Below are positions 10,281 through 21,940 of a DNA stretch of 64,000 bases, piece by piece (position 1 is the stretch's first letter; each line of letters opens with the position of its first letter). The notes under the pieces were generated by a model that made no database searches, was not told where the DNA came from, and worked only from the letters and a program-made list of their open reading frames with translations. The translations under genes were made by a program, and so were the position numbers. The stretch is from Thinopyrum elongatum (Eukaryota > Streptophyta > Magnoliopsida > Poales > Poaceae): contig CM022299.1 of NCBI GenBank assembly GCA_011799875.1, positions 340,657,307-340,721,306 of the forward strand, in the 5' to 3' direction.

Positions 10281-11657
10281 TCGTTCACAAGGTAAAGTAT
10301 GAAACAAGAACTTTATTGAAAACTAACAAACTATGATCTTGGTCATTGAAACAATTGCAATTTATCATAACATCGAAAAGAGTCAATGTAAGAGCTTTCA
10401 TATAGCAAGTTTCACATACTCAACTATCATTTAGTCTTTCACAATTGCTAACACTCACGTGATACTTATGAGATCAAAGTTTCAGTCGGACACAGAGAAA
10501 GATAGGGGCTTATAACTTCGCCTCCCAACCTTTTACCTCAAGGGTAACGTAAAAAATAATAGTTTATGAAAATCTAGATCCGAGTGGATATATAAATCTG
10601 GATCTTCCCCAACATATAGTGCTTGCCAAAAAGAAAAAGTATAAAAAGAATAGGTGATGATCACCATGACTCTTGTATAAAGGTAGAAGGTAAATAAAAG
10701 ATAGGCCCTTCGCAGAGAGAAGCAGAGGTTGTCATGCGCTTTTATAGTTGGATGCACAAAATCTTAATGCAAAAGAACGCCACTTTACATTGCCGCTTGT
10801 GATAAAGAACTTTATTATGCAGTCTGTCACTTTTATTTCTTCTATATCACAAGTTCGTATAAAGCTTATTTTCCTCACACTAAAAGGTCATATATATTTA
10901 GAGAGCAATTTTTATTGCTTGCACCGATGACAACTTACTTGAAGGATCTTACTCAATCCATAGGTAGGTATGGTGGACTCTCATGGTAAAACTGGGTTGA
11001 GGGATTTTGGAGGCACAAGTAGTATCTCTACTTGGTGCAAAAGATTTGGATAGCATAGGATGAGAGGCAAGCTCAACATGTTGGAGGATCCATGACAATA
11101 TAACTTCTATTCGGATATAAAGAAACATAACCCATTATGTTGTCTTCCTTGTCCAACGTCAACCTTTTAGCATATAATATTTTAATGAGTGCTCACAATC
11201 ACGAAAGATGTCCAAGATAGTATATTTATATGTGAGACCTCTCTTTCTTTATTACTTCCTAATAATTGCAACAATGACCAAAACTATGTTTGTCAACTCC
11301 CAACAAATTTCATGCGACATACTTCTTATATGTGAAGTCGTCACTTCCCATAAGATCATTATATAATCTTTTTATTTCTTTTATTCTTTATTTCCTTTTC
11401 TCAAGATCATTGCAAGAAAGCAAAGCCCTCAACTCAAAACTAATCTTTATTATATAACTCTCAAACTCGATTACATAGAGGGAACACAAAGCAAAACTCA
11501 AAGCTAGATCATAATAAAAACTTTATTCTACTAAACCAAGATATAACCGAAAGGATCGAACTAAGAAAAATGATAAAGGTAAAGATGTGATGGTGATACG
11601 ATACCGGGGCACCTTCCCCAAGGTTGGTAGTTGCCAAGGGGAGTGCCCATACCCATG
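10281..11657 (-). other. 3' untranslated region of A
   Basis: About 1.4 kb of A/T-rich sequence between the post-pol ORF and the LTR remnant. I find no supported coding frame. Such a long spacer downstream of the integrase is usual in Athila-type elements. Confidence 0.6.
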
Positions 11658-12181
11658 TATTTAGGTCTCTTTCTTCGGAGGTGGTGATGACGAAGTTGAT
11701 GATGTTGTGGGCTTGTCCTCCATCTTCCAGGGCATAGGTTCACCATCATAGAAAGATGAACGAGTCTCCGGAATCCTCAAATCTGCAGCCAAACTCATCC
11801 TTTTAAATCTATATTCATACTCACAGTTTTGGTTCTGCAGGTCATAGATCTGGGCTTGGAGATGATCGTTTTTCTCATGAAGCTTGAAGATGGCCTTCCC
11901 AATCTCACTAGCATCCAGCTTGTGGTCACGGGTGAAATCAAGCCTGGACTCCACGCTTCCGGTCCACGCCCCACCATCCCTTTGCACTTGAACACCTCTT
12001 GCTCCACCGCTTCGAGCCTGGACTCCACGCTTCCGGTCCTCCTTGGCCCTTGAACATCACAGATGTGAAGCACATGCACCCTCGTGCATCTCGATGGATT
12101 CAGGGTGTTGCAGCACCTCCGCAAGGTAAGGGTTGATGACCTTCTCAAAAAACTTCTCCTTGGGGGCGCTTGGAGATGTCA
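11658..12181 (-). pseudogene. Post-pol ORF of A, coiled-coil protein, frameshifted
   Basis: Starting at the ATG at 12181 the frame encodes about 40 residues (MTSPSAPKEKFFEKV...) and then meets a TGA. The similarity-like reading continues in two other frames: one with SVESRLEAVEQEVFKCKG, another from about 11960 with DASEIGKAIFKLHEKNDHLQ and further heptad-like residues, ending PPPKKET at 11661. Taken together it would be a roughly 170-residue charged protein with a central coiled coil and no visible transmembrane segment. Athila elements often carry an extra ORF at this place, sometimes called env-like; nothing here supports an envelope role. Function unknown. Confidence 0.55.
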
Positions 12182-12510
12182 TGGCAATCTAGATCTGTCA
12201 GGAAAAATAGCTCGAAACAAGAACAGAGGATATTGCCATGGTATGGTGGTCAAAACCTTCGGGAGATTATATAGTGAATTTTGACCGACCAAAAGAAGTG
12301 TAGTACAAGAAAACGGAGTCCGGAGGGCACATGAGGTGGCCACAAGCTTGGGAGGCGCGCCCAGGGGGTAGGGCGCGCCCCCAGTGCTTGTCGCCTCCTC
12401 GTGCACTTTTCGTACTAACTTTAATTTTCCTAATTTTTTAAATAATCCAAAACGGAGTAAAATTGCTTTTGGAAAAGTTTTGGAGTCGGTTTACTTACCG
12501 TATCACATAC

Positions 12511-13545
12511 CTAGTCCTTTTCGGAGTCTGGAGCATTCTGGTAGATATCCCTTATGTACTCCTCCGGTGTTATGGTATTAATAATATTGGTTTCAACATT
12601 TATGGGAGTACCTGAGATATAATGTTTGATTCTTTGCCCGTTTACCACCTTCGGGTTAGTGCCTTCGGCGTTGTTGATTTTGATGGCACGGGAACGATAA
12701 ACTTCCTCGATAATGTAAGGACCTTCCCATTTAGAGAGAAGCTTTCCTGCAAAAAATCTTAAACGAGAATTGTATAGCAAGACATGGTCACCTACATTAA
12801 ATTCACGCTTTTGTATCCTTTTATCATGCCATCTTTTAACTTTCTCTTTAAACAATTTGGCATTCTCATAGGCTTGGGTTCTCCATTCATCAAGTGAACT
12901 AATGTCAAATAACCTCTTCTCATCGGCAAGTTTGAAATCATAGTTAAGCTCTTTAATTGCCCAATAAGCTTTATGTTCTAGTTCAAGAGGTAAGTGACAT
13001 GCTTTTCCATAAACCATTTTATATGGAGACATACCCATAGGGTTCTTATAAGCAGTTCTATAAGCCCATAATGCATCATCAAGTTTCTTAGACCAATTCT
13101 TTCTGGATCTATTAACAGTCTTTTGCAAAATCAACTTTATTTCTCGGTTACTTAATTCTACTTGACCACTAGACTGAGGATGATATGGAGATGCAATTCT
13201 ATGGTTAACATCATATTTAGCAAGCAATTTACGGAAAGCACCCTGAATAAAGTGTGAACCACCATCAGTCATTAAATATCTAGGGATTCCAAACCTCAGA
13301 AAAGTAACTTCTTTAAGCATTTTAATGGAGGTGTTATGATCAGCACTACTAGTTGGAATAGCTTCTACCCACTTAGTAACATAATCAACAACAACCAAAA
13401 TATGTGTATACCCATTAGAGGAAGGAAAAGGTCCCATATAATCAAATCCCCAAACATCAAATGGTTCAATAACAAGTGAATAATTCATAGGCATTTCCTG
13501 ACGTCTACTAATATTACCAATTCTTTGACATTCATCACAAGCCAA
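12511..13545 (-). CDS. Integrase part of the A polyprotein
   Basis: The 344-residue open frame begins inside the zinc-binding region (CDECQRIG, about residue 3) and covers the integrase core. The catalytic residues are visible as D in FDYMGPF (about 35), D in TDGGSHFI (about 94) and E in GQVELSN (about 130), the D,D-35-E pattern. After the core come [19 protein letters not shown], a motif seen in Athila-type integrases, and the GPY/F-like [11 protein letters not shown] (about 283). It joins element cDNA into the genome. The upstream HH part of the zinc finger is in another frame (13546 onward), so the full domain is not encoded in one frame. Confidence 0.85.
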   Translation of the reverse strand: MACDECQRIGNISRRQEMPMNYSLVIEPFDVWGFDYMGPFPSSNGYTHILVVVDYVTKWVEAIPTSSADHNTSIKMLKEVTFLRFGIPRYLMTDGGSHFIQGAFRKLLAKYDVNHRIASPYHPQSSGQVELSNREIKLILQKTVNRSRKNWSKKLDDALWAYRTAYKNPMGMSPYKMVYGKACHLPLELEHKAYWAIKELNYDFKLADEKRLFDISSLDEWRTQAYENAKLFKEKVKRWHDKRIQKREFNVGDHVLLYNSRLRFFAGKLLSKWEGPYIIEEVYRSRAIKINNAEGTNPKVVNGQRIKHYISGTPINVETNIINTITPEEYIRDIYQNAPDSEKD

Positions 13546-13934
13546 GACAAACTTATGAGCATCCTTGAAAAGAGTAGGCCAATAAAAACCAGATTGTAAT
13601 ACCTAGTGTGCAGTTCTATCTCCAGCATGGTGTCCTCCGTAGGCCTCGGAGTGACACTTGCATAGGACCTGTTCCTATTCATGCTCAGGTACACAACGTC
13701 TAATAACACCATTTACTCCTTCTTTATAAAGGTGTGGGTCATCCCAGAAGTAATGTCTTAATCATAGAATTTTTTTTTCTTTTGTTGGTATGTGAAACTA
13801 GGTGGTAAAACTTTAGCAACAATATAATTGGCATAGTCAGCATACCATGGAGTACTGCGAGAAGCGTTTATGACAGCTAGTTGCTCATCAGGAAAGCTAT
13901 CATCAATAGGTAGCGGGTCATCAGGAATATTTTC
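13546..13934 (-). pseudogene. Broken RNase H-integrase linker of A
   Basis: This stretch links the RNase H frame to the integrase frame. It contains stops and frame changes, including a T-rich run near 13770-13777 on the plus strand. Residues of the integrase zinc finger and of the linker can be read in pieces only. The damage means the polyprotein cannot be made as one chain. Confidence 0.6.
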
Positions 13935-14500
13935 TTACCTAGACAAGTTGTCTGCTACGGGGTTCTCAGCTCCCTTTCTATGAATAATATGTAGATCAAA
14001 TTCTTGTAATAAGAGAACCCATCTAATAAGCCTAGTTTTAGCATCTTTCTTTTCCATAAGATATTTAATAGCAGCATGATCGATGTGAATAGTTACTTTG
14101 GAATCAACAATATAAGATCTGAACTTATCACAAGCAAATACAACTGCTAAAAGTTCCTTTTCAGTAGTAGCATAGTTTCTTTGAGCACTGCCTAGAGTTT
14201 TACTAGCATAATGGATAACATTTAATTTCTTATCAACTCTTTGTCCTAGAATAGCACCAATAGCATAATCACTAGCATCACACATAATTTCAAAGGGTAG
14301 GTTCCAATCAGGTGGTTGAACAATAGGTGCAGAAATTAAGGCTTTCTTAAGTATTTCAAATGCTTCCACACAATCATCATCAAAAACAAATGGAACATCC
14401 TTTTGCAAGAGATTAGTAAGAGGCCTAGAAATTTTAGAGAAGTCTTTAATAAACCTCCTATAGAAACCAGCATGACCAAGGAAACTTCTTATACCTTCGA
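13935..14500 (-). CDS. RT connection and RNase H part of the A polyprotein
   Basis: The 157-residue frame from 14408, plus upstream residues in the same frame up to about 14500, holds the end of RT ([18 protein letters not shown]) and RNase H. RNase H residues are visible in [15 protein letters not shown] (first D), [18 protein letters not shown] (E) and [12 protein letters not shown] (D). The C-terminal [15 protein letters not shown] closes the domain. RNase H removes the RNA template during cDNA synthesis. It is separated from the RT frame by a one-base shift at a run of six T on the plus strand (14503-14508). Confidence 0.8.
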
Positions 14501-15586
14501 CATTTTTTCAATAGCATCAACTTTAGCTTTATCAACTTCAATGCCTCTTTCGGAGATTTCATGCCCCAAGACAATACCTTCATTAACCATAAAGTGGCAC
14601 TTCTCCCAATTCAAGACAAGATTAGTTTCTTCACATCTCTGCAAAACTCGATCAAGGTTGCTTAAGCAATCATCAAAAGAAGTTCCGTAAACAGAGAAAT
14701 CATCCATGAAAACCTCAACAATCTTTTCACAAAAGTCAGAGAATATAGCAGTCATACAACTTTGAAAAGTAGCAGGTGCATTACATAAACCAAAAGGCAT
14801 ACGTCTATAAGCAAAGGTACCGAAAGGGCAAGTAAAAGTAGTTTTTTCTTGATCCTCTTGTGACACTGGTATTTGGGAAAAACCGGAATAACCATCTAGA
14901 AAGCAAAAGTGTGTATGTTTTGATAGTCTTTCTAGCATTTGATCAATAAAAGGTAGAGGATAATGATCTTTCCTAGTAGCTTTGTTTAACTTTCTAAAAT
15001 CAATAACCATTCTATAACCTGTGACAATTCTTTGCGGAATCAATTCATTTTTATCATTAGGAACAATGGTAATACCTCCCTTCTTAGGGACACAATGAAC
15101 AAGACTTACCCATCTACTATCAGCAACAGGATAAATTATACCTGCTTCCAGAAGCTTTAGTATTTCATTTCTTACCACTTCTTTCATTTTGGGATTCAAC
15201 CGTCGCTGGTGATCAACAACAGGTTTATCATCAGGATCCATATTAATTTTGTGCTGACATAGAGTGGGACTAATGCCCTTAAGATCATCCAGAGTATATC
15301 TAATAGCTGCATGGTGCTTCTTCAGAGTTTTCAATAATTTCTTTTCCTCATGCTCTGAAAGGTCAGCACTAATAATAACGGGATATATCTTTTTCTCATC
15401 AAGATAAGCATATTTTAGAGTATCAGGTAATTGTTTAAGATCGAATACAGGATCACTCTTGGGTGGTAGAGGATCTCCAAGAGTCTCAACAGAAAAATTG
15501 TGTTTCAAAACAGGCATCTGTTTAAAGAAAATCTTGTCGAATTCCTTTCTTTCATTCATGAACATGTCATTTTCATGGTCTAGCAA
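14489..15586 (-). CDS. Reverse transcriptase part of the A polyprotein
   Basis: The 365-residue frame carries the RT domain from about residue 115 on. Motifs in order: [33 protein letters not shown], the first catalytic D in [27 protein letters not shown], and the FMDDFSVYG box with the other two catalytic D residues. The FMDD form and the long N-terminal extension with [14 protein letters not shown] are typical of Athila-lineage elements. The catalytic residues are intact. The frame ends early by the shift at 14503-14508, so thumb and RNase H are out of frame. Confidence 0.9.
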   Translation of the reverse strand: MLDHENDMFMNERKEFDKIFFKQMPVLKHNFSVETLGDPLPPKSDPVFDLKQLPDTLKYAYLDEKKIYPVIISADLSEHEEKKLLKTLKKHHAAIRYTLDDLKGISPTLCQHKINMDPDDKPVVDHQRRLNPKMKEVVRNEILKLLEAGIIYPVADSRWVSLVHCVPKKGGITIVPNDKNELIPQRIVTGYRMVIDFRKLNKATRKDHYPLPFIDQMLERLSKHTHFCFLDGYSGFSQIPVSQEDQEKTTFTCPFGTFAYRRMPFGLCNAPATFQSCMTAIFSDFCEKIVEVFMDDFSVYGTSFDDCLSNLDRVLQRCEETNLVLNWEKCHFMVNEGIVLGHEISERGIEVDKAKVDAIEKMSKV

Positions 15587-15592
15587 ATATTG

Positions 15593-16372
15593 TTATAAAG
15601 GATCAACAGGAGGCACGGCAATAGAGGCAAGACCAATAATTTCATCTTTATTAGGCAATTCCTTATTATGGGGTTGTCTACGAAATTTGGAGAAATTAAA
15701 CTCATGAGACACATCCCCAAAACTTACACTAACAGTTTCTTTCTCACAATCTATTTTAGCATTAACAGTGTTCAAGAAAGGTCTACCAAATATAATGGGA
15801 CAAAAATCATCTTGTGTGGAACCAAGAACTAGAAAATCAGTAGGGTATTTTATTTTCCCACACAAGACTTCCACATCTCTAAAAATCCCAATTGGTGATA
15901 TAGTATCTCTATTGGCAAGCTCAATAGTAACATCAATATCTTCTATTTCAGCAGGTGCAATATCATTCATAATTTCTTGGTATAAAGTAAAGGGAATTGC
16001 ACTCACACTAGCACCCAAATCACATAAGCCATGGTAACAATGATCTCCTATTTTAACAGAAACAACAGGCATGGCAACAACAGGTCTATGTTTATCTTTA
16101 TCATCGGGTTTAGCAATTCTAGCTGCTTCATCACAGAAATAAATAACATGCCCATCAATATTATCAATCAAGAGATCTTTAACCATAGCAATGCTAGGTT
16201 CAACTTTAATTTGTTCAGGGGGTGTAGGTGTTCTAGTATAACTCTTACGAACCACAGCTGAAGCTTTAGCATGTTCCTATATCCTAACAGGGAAAGGTGG
16301 TTTCTCAATATAGGCAGTAGGAATAATAGGATCAACATTATAAGTAATAGATTCCTCTTCAGCTTTAATAGC
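15593..16372 (-). CDS. Protease region of the A polyprotein
   Basis: The 220-residue frame from 16255 contains the aspartic protease: GLCDLGASVSAIPFTLY holds the catalytic D in an LGAS rather than SGAS form, followed by a flap region and FLVLGSTQDDFCPIIFGRPFL with the conserved ILGRPFL-like segment. It would cut the polyprotein. Upstream of the ATG the frame continues through a TAG at about 16276 into residues shared with the gag of C (PTAYIEKPPFPVRI), until CACTA H interrupts at 16373. A TAA at 15593 separates it from RT. Confidence 0.85.
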
Positions 16373-16680
16373 CACTACAACAAAACAGACTTTAAGTAAC
16401 ACAATCATGTAACAGATTGAAAAATGTGTGACAAGGGAAATTACTGTAACACAGCATTTTGTGTCGAACGATAGGCAGTAACACATACTATATGAGGCCT
16501 CAAAATGTGTTACCAGGATATTATAATAGTAACATGTAAATATGTGTTGGTCGAGTGTGTTACATAGATTTTGACGAGGTAACATATAAATATGTGTTAC
16601 TGAAATGTGTTACATAGTTCAACAGCAGTAACACATAATCATGGTTGATACATGGTGTTACAAGCTCTATTATAGGAGGA
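16373..16680. repeat. Left terminal and subterminal repeats of H
   Basis: The CACTA end is followed by repeated GTAACACA and TGTGTTAC motifs in both orientations, spaced about 20-40 bp. These are the likely binding sites of the element's own DNA-binding protein. Confidence 0.85.
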
Positions 16681-16841
16681 ACTAGAAAAACTAAAATCAA
16701 CTACATACATAGATCACAAAATACCTTGACACATAGGGCCCATGTGTCAACATGATTTTTATAAATACATTCCTGTTTTGGTAAATAATGTTTCCATTCT
16801 TTGGTAATATGGTATGAAAAAACAATACAGTTTGGTTGGTA

Positions 16842-16900
16842 CTCCCTGTGTAAACTAATATTAGTTATCTAGTCGCTCTTATATTAGTTTACGGAGGGGG
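16842..16900. mobile_element. Very short Stowaway-type MITE
   Basis: Flanked by TA on both sides (16840-16841 and 16901-16902). The ends CTCCCTGTGTAAACTAATAT and, read inwards, CCCCCTCCGTAAACTAATAT are the well-known grass Stowaway (Tc1/mariner) terminal repeats. Only about 15 bp separate the two arms, much less than in normal copies, so this is an internally deleted derivative. Confidence 0.8.
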
Positions 16901-16902
16901 TA

Positions 16903-17819
16903 AGTACCAAACTATTTTCGGCATGGTTGTAGTGAATATCATATTAGCCATATTTTTACGCAAATTTTAAGATAACTCAACCACCATAAATGTGAAATGC
17001 ACACTTTGAAATGATTTTATGAAATTAAGTATTTGACGTCAATACTCACAAAGGAGTGGAAGATCAACAACAAACGAGAGCTTAAATTTGAAGATAGTTT
17101 TAAGAACCGGGCCGGCGGTCCGATTGGAAAAAAAGGGAACCAAGGCCTCGTCCGTTTTTTTAAGGTGTGTGGTCTTTTAGCGAAAAAATAGTGAATTACC
17201 AAAAAAAAATCATGTGAAACTAGGAATCAGACTATTGACCTTGGGCCGCCGCATGCCCAACGACCCAATATGAACTGGACTTGCAATTGTCACGCGACCC
17301 ACCAGACACCTCAGCGACGGTGTCAGGCAGGCCGTGCGAGGTCTGGCTCTCCTCCTCGCGTCACGTGGGATCGAACCATCCCACTCAAATAAAAACGTGG
17401 GATCGAACCAGAGGAGATCATCAGATCAAGAGAAGGTTGCCTAAAAAAACAGATCGAAGGGAGAGGAGATCATCATATCGAGGGCAGCCTGTGAGTGTCC
17501 CTCCTGTGGTGCCCTCTACCATACAAGGCAGCCGTGCTGTCTGGTTTTCTGCGCGAGGCCCCACTGCTCTTCTTCCATCATCTCTACCATAGTGCGTCCC
17601 CAAGGCTACTCTGCTACTGTTTTTCTCCAACACCTCAACCTTTGCTGCTTTTCTTCCATCGTCTCTGTTGTAGTGTGTCCACATGGCTCCTCTGCTACTG
17701 GCCATCTTTGCATCAGCAGTTCAAATGCACACATTTATGTCATGTTCATGGTGACCATAAAAAACATGATCAAACTATGTTGGAATCGAAAACTACCAAT
17801 CACCCCGTTAAGGATTAAC
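16903..17819. other. Non-coding part of H between MITE and LINE remnant
   Basis: About 0.9 kb with no supported gene. A short direct repeat, ACGTGGGATCGAACCA, occurs at about 17361 and 17394. Open frames near 17420-17890 have no domain and overlap on both strands. Confidence 0.5.
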
Positions 17820-18510
17820 AATTTTTTTTTGAAAAGAAAAGCGCACAAAGCACGGACTGTTTCATTCAACTCCAGGCTCAAGTACATGTGACAGCATGAA
17901 TTACATAACCTTGGTAACCCAACTGAAACAGGAGAGGAAGAAAACTACATGAAGATCGCCTATGAGCCTGATTACTGACATGCTCCCCAGAAGTAGAGCC
18001 TGACGAGCGCAATCGTGCGCAGCACCATTAATGTCTCTCTTAACATGATATAAACAGAAGAATTTATTTGGTTGGTGTTGCAAAAGAAAGCAGCCAAATG
18101 GTGCGTAATTTCCCATCTAACATCAGGAGAAGTGATGTTCCTAGCATCAACAACTTTGGTGAGTGAGATTGTCTGTGAAGAAGGCTGCTCCCAGTAACTG
18201 CAGGCAAGTGAACCAACATTTACTCAACAGGCGAATGGTACATCACGTTACTAACAAAAAACCCAGTCAAAAAAATCAAGAGGAATAATACCAGCTCAGG
18301 ACTATACTAGGGGTCTAGCAATAACTGCAGATCACCCTGCATGTCATCAATAGTTAGGCACTCGATCTGAGTGGCAAGATGGTTAGCAACCAGCCGCAAG
18401 TTCGGTTTAATGTCTGAGTGGAAGACCTCATTCCTTCAAATTTTCTGAAGGGTGTAAGCTCAGCCAACAATCTGCAAGAACATATAATGGTTCTTAATGT
18501 CCTGCAAACT
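17820..18510 (-). mobile_element. 5'-truncated LINE remnant with RNase H-like end
   Basis: On the minus strand the segment ends in TTTTCTTTTC followed by an A run (plus-strand T run at 17820-17830), as LINE 3' ends do. Upstream, in two frames, residues such as LTKVVDARNITSPDVRWEI and YHVKRDINGAAHDCARQAL resemble the C-terminal RNase H-like domain of plant LINE polyproteins (RVT_3 family). Stops and a frame change show it is dead. The left start near 18510 is approximate and no target duplication was found. Confidence 0.5.
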
Positions 18511-18596
18511 CAGCTTTGACTTCAGGTAAAACTACAATGTATATATAATCATGAAAATGTTGCTCGAACAGAGAAATACATTTATATGATTTACCA

Positions 18597-19906
18597 TCAT
18601 TGTTCTTCATCGATCGAAGCATTATCATTAGCATCCACAATTGTTCCCTCAACATCGGATCTTACCCAATGTTGATCTTTCCTTTGCTTTTTAAACATAT
18701 CCGTGAGGTGAGAAACATGGAATGGCTCAGCTTCTACGTCTCGTGTGTATTCATCATTTCCAATGTCACATCTATCTCTGGGTAGTTTATTCTGCATCAC
18801 CACTGACCAACCTGGGTTCAGTTCGTCTTCTAGGTAAAACACTTGATCGGCTTGGTTAGGCAAAATAAAAGGCTCATGCTCAATCTTGTCTCCTTTGTGC
18901 ATCAAATGTGAGAAGTTAACAAGTGTGTAGCCATACTTGTCCTTTTTAATTCCTTTTTCAGAAATATCAACCCATTCACACTTAAATAAAACCACCAAAA
19001 ATTGTCCAGAGTAGTTCAACTGAATAATATCAGTTATCCTGCCATAGTAAGTCACATCACCTAAAACAGGGGTCGCATCACCTGGTGCAGCATATGTAGA
19101 TGTTTTGGCACGTACCACCACTCCACTATTTTGACTCACCCTGTCTAAGCGTTTAGGCCTAAACCGATATCCTCTGGAGTTGTAAGCGCGGTACCTTTTT
19201 GCTGCATCAACTGGGCCACGTGCTAGCCATCTAATATCATTATTAATACTACCAATACCATTTTCCTTCTCCAATTTAATTATCTGTAGATTAAGAAGTT
19301 GTTTAGTAAATGGCTTCAGTTGTACATACAAAGGATATGAAATATGGACTTACATGAGCTTTGAACCAGTCGTTGAACTTATCATGTTGGATGGACTCGA
19401 CCATGTTTGAGACATCACGCTCGCTAGTGATCTCATCAGCGTGAGCTCTGCAAAGTAATTTTATAATTAGTTTTGAAGTCAGAGAAAGAGTTGTGAAAAC
19501 ATGTCAAAAAAACAAATATTATTTAGAGGATTGAGGTATTACCGAAGGAATGGGTTGACATCTGAGCAGTTGAACAACACATATCTATGTGCTTGGAATT
19601 TAGCCAACCCTCTAAGAACATAATTGCCAGGCTTTCCAAGTGGTTTTCCTACCGAAGGAAACAGAGTTGATCCTTGTTCAACATCAACCGCCTCATCGTC
19701 ATCGTCATTCCTTGAAGGCCAATTATGCTTGGTGGCGAAACCATCAATATATCTTGAACAAAACGTCATGCATTCGTCTGCAAGATGTGCTTCAGCGATA
19801 GATCCTTATGGATGTGCTCTGTTACGCACATATGACTTCAGGACACAGAGATACCTGCATAAATAAAAAATGAAAAAAGAAGACAAAAATTGTTAATGAA
19901 TGTAGT

Positions 19907-19941
<35 letters not shown>

Positions 19942-21118
19942 TCATTTTTGACAAAATACCTTTCCAGAAACCACATTGAACGGTAGGCCACAGGGCCACC
20001 TATTTTTGCCTCTTTTGCTAGATGAAGAACCAAATGCACCATAACAGTAAAAAATCCGGGCGGAAATATCATCTCCATATGGCATAATGTTATCTTTATT
20101 CTTTGCTCCAACTTCTCAAGATCTCTCACATGAAGAACCTTTGCATTAACTTCTCTAAAATATGCACATAGATCAAACAAGACAGATGTGACATTATCTG
20201 GAAGTAAACCTCTCAATGCAACAGGCAATAGTTGTTGCATCAGAATATGACAATCATGGCTTTTAAGGCCTGAAATTCTCCCTCCAGAAACATTTACACA
20301 TCTTGAGATGTTCCCCAAATACCCATCTGGCACTCTTATATCATGAAGTACTTTGCAAAACTGCTGCTTCTGTTTCTTTGACAACGTATAAGAAGCAGGA
20401 GGAAGAAAATACTTGTCATTGTTTTTTTTTGAGGATGTAGCTCTGGCCTGATTTCCATGTCCTGCAGGTCAAGTCGTGCCTTTAAATTATCCTTTGACTT
20501 GCCCTCTATTCCTAGAAGTGTCCCATATATATTTTCACATACATTCTTTTCAATGTGCATAATATCTAGATTGTGGCGGAGCAAATTGTAGTCCCAATAA
20601 GTCAAATGGGAGAAAAACCCGTTAACAAACTTCCAAGTTTTGGAATCATCAAAGTTCTTAATTGATTTTATCTTATCTAAAACTCCAACTTTAGAATAAA
20701 GAGTTGGTTCTGTTTTGTGTTCCTCCAATCCATCAAACAAGTCAGATTCATAGCGGAACTCATGGTCTGGGTGCAGAAATCGGCGATGTCCCATGAAACA
20801 GAACTTCCCCCCATGTTTCAAGCGTAAAGACCAAGTTTCATCACTACACGGGAAACAACCGGACTCAGAACTGGTGCTATGTCCTGAAGCAATTGCAAGC
20901 CCAGGGTAGTCACTCACAGTACACAACACAACAGCATAAAGTTGGAACGTCTCATCTCGAGATGCATCATATGTTAACATTCCAACTTCAAACAACTCAG
21001 CTAGTTCCTCATAAACTGGTTTCATGAATACATGGAAGTTCTTTCCAGGGTAACCTGGAATAATCAAAGTAAGCAGAAGAGAGGAGGCTTCCTTCCCCTT
21101 ATTCTCTTTCGCCATCAA
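18597..21118 (-). pseudogene. TNP2-type CACTA transposase of H, 5'-truncated
   Basis: Exons on the minus strand: 21118 to about 20390 holds the C-terminal two thirds of a Transposase_21 domain (IIPGYPGKNFHVFMKPVYEE, CFMGHRRFL, DIMHIEKNVCENIYGTLLGI). About 20384-19930 is a DUF4218 segment (SHDCHILMQQLLPVALRGLL, PVAYRSMWFLERYF). 19769-19539 is a linker, and 19331-18597 a DUF4216 segment ([27 protein letters not shown]). This is the usual order for CACTA TNP2 proteins, which cut at the element ends. The N-terminal zinc-finger-like region and the first part of the transposase domain, where an acidic catalytic residue is expected, are absent; upstream lies a duplicated non-coding stretch. The frame changes near 20400 at an A/T run may be an intron edge or damage. 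Confidence 0.8.
19911..19938. repeat. (AT)n microsatellite
   Basis: A run of about 14 AT units in an intron-like gap of the transposase gene of H. It is likely to vary in length. Confidence 0.9.
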
Positions 21119-21940
21119 GGTCGCAGGTTTCCTTCTCTATTTTTTTTTAAACTAGTTTTCTTCTCTATTACAACTCGATGGTTTCCCTCCCCTTATTCTC
21201 TTTCGCCATGAAGGTGGAAGGAAGGAGGAGGCTAGATTGATGTGTCAGCCTCTCGGATATGTCGTTACAACACCGCCGGCGGTCGGTAATAGCTGACGCA
21301 TATCATCGTCGCCAACTTCGTAGCACCACCCCATGCGCTCTCAGCACCGGTCAAAAAGTCGTCGGTCTCGCAGGTCACAACATGCTCCCGGGCTGATTGC
21401 AACTTCTAGCATTGTCGGTCTTAGCTTTCTCCACACCGGTCATAGCTTCCATGGGCAGTCCTGTGGGGATGACGTGATCTTGGTTGAGGCGACCGATCAG
21501 GAGTCATATCGGGCGATCGAGTTACAATGTTTTTCTTTAACCAACCATCGAGTTTGCAAGTTTCCTTTTTCTGGTACGACAGCAAGTACGGTCAGTTTTT
21601 TGAATCGTGGTGTATCTGGGATACCCTCCCCTTATGCTCTATCACCATGGATATGTCGTTACAACAGCGTCGACGGTCGGTCGCAGCTGACGCATATCAT
21701 CGTCGCCACTTTGTAGCACCACCACATGTGCTCTCAGCACCGATCAAAAGTCACTGGCCTCGTTGGTCACAACATGTTCTGGGGCGGGTCGCAACATCTA
21801 CCATTGATGTTAGTCGTAGTTTTGTCCCACGCCGGTCATAGCCTCCATGGGAAGGCGTGTGGGAATGATACGATCTTGGTCGAGATGACCGATCAGGAGC
21901 GGGATCTGCCAGCCGATCGCCGCTGTTAGAGCGAGAAACC
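21075..21940. repeat. Diverged tandem duplication replacing the 5' end of the H transposase gene
   Basis: Two copies with a period of roughly 395 bp: ATATGTCGTTACAACA at about 21258 and 21653, GCTGACGCATATCATCGTCG at about 21292 and 21687, and CTCTCAGCACCG at about 21337 and 21730. The lead-in CTCCCCTTAT plus TCTTTCGCCAT is seen a third time at about 21090, at the very start of the transposase frame. I find no protein domain in it. Confidence 0.75.

Noticed and set aside
11658..12181. Envelope-like gene of A
   Set aside because: The position is suggestive, but there is no signal peptide, membrane segment or cysteine pattern; called a coiled-coil ORF only.
17355..17412. GTGGGATCGAACCA, similar to a tRNA T-arm in reverse complement
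   Set aside because: No D-arm, anticodon arm or acceptor stem can be paired around it; it is only a short direct repeat.
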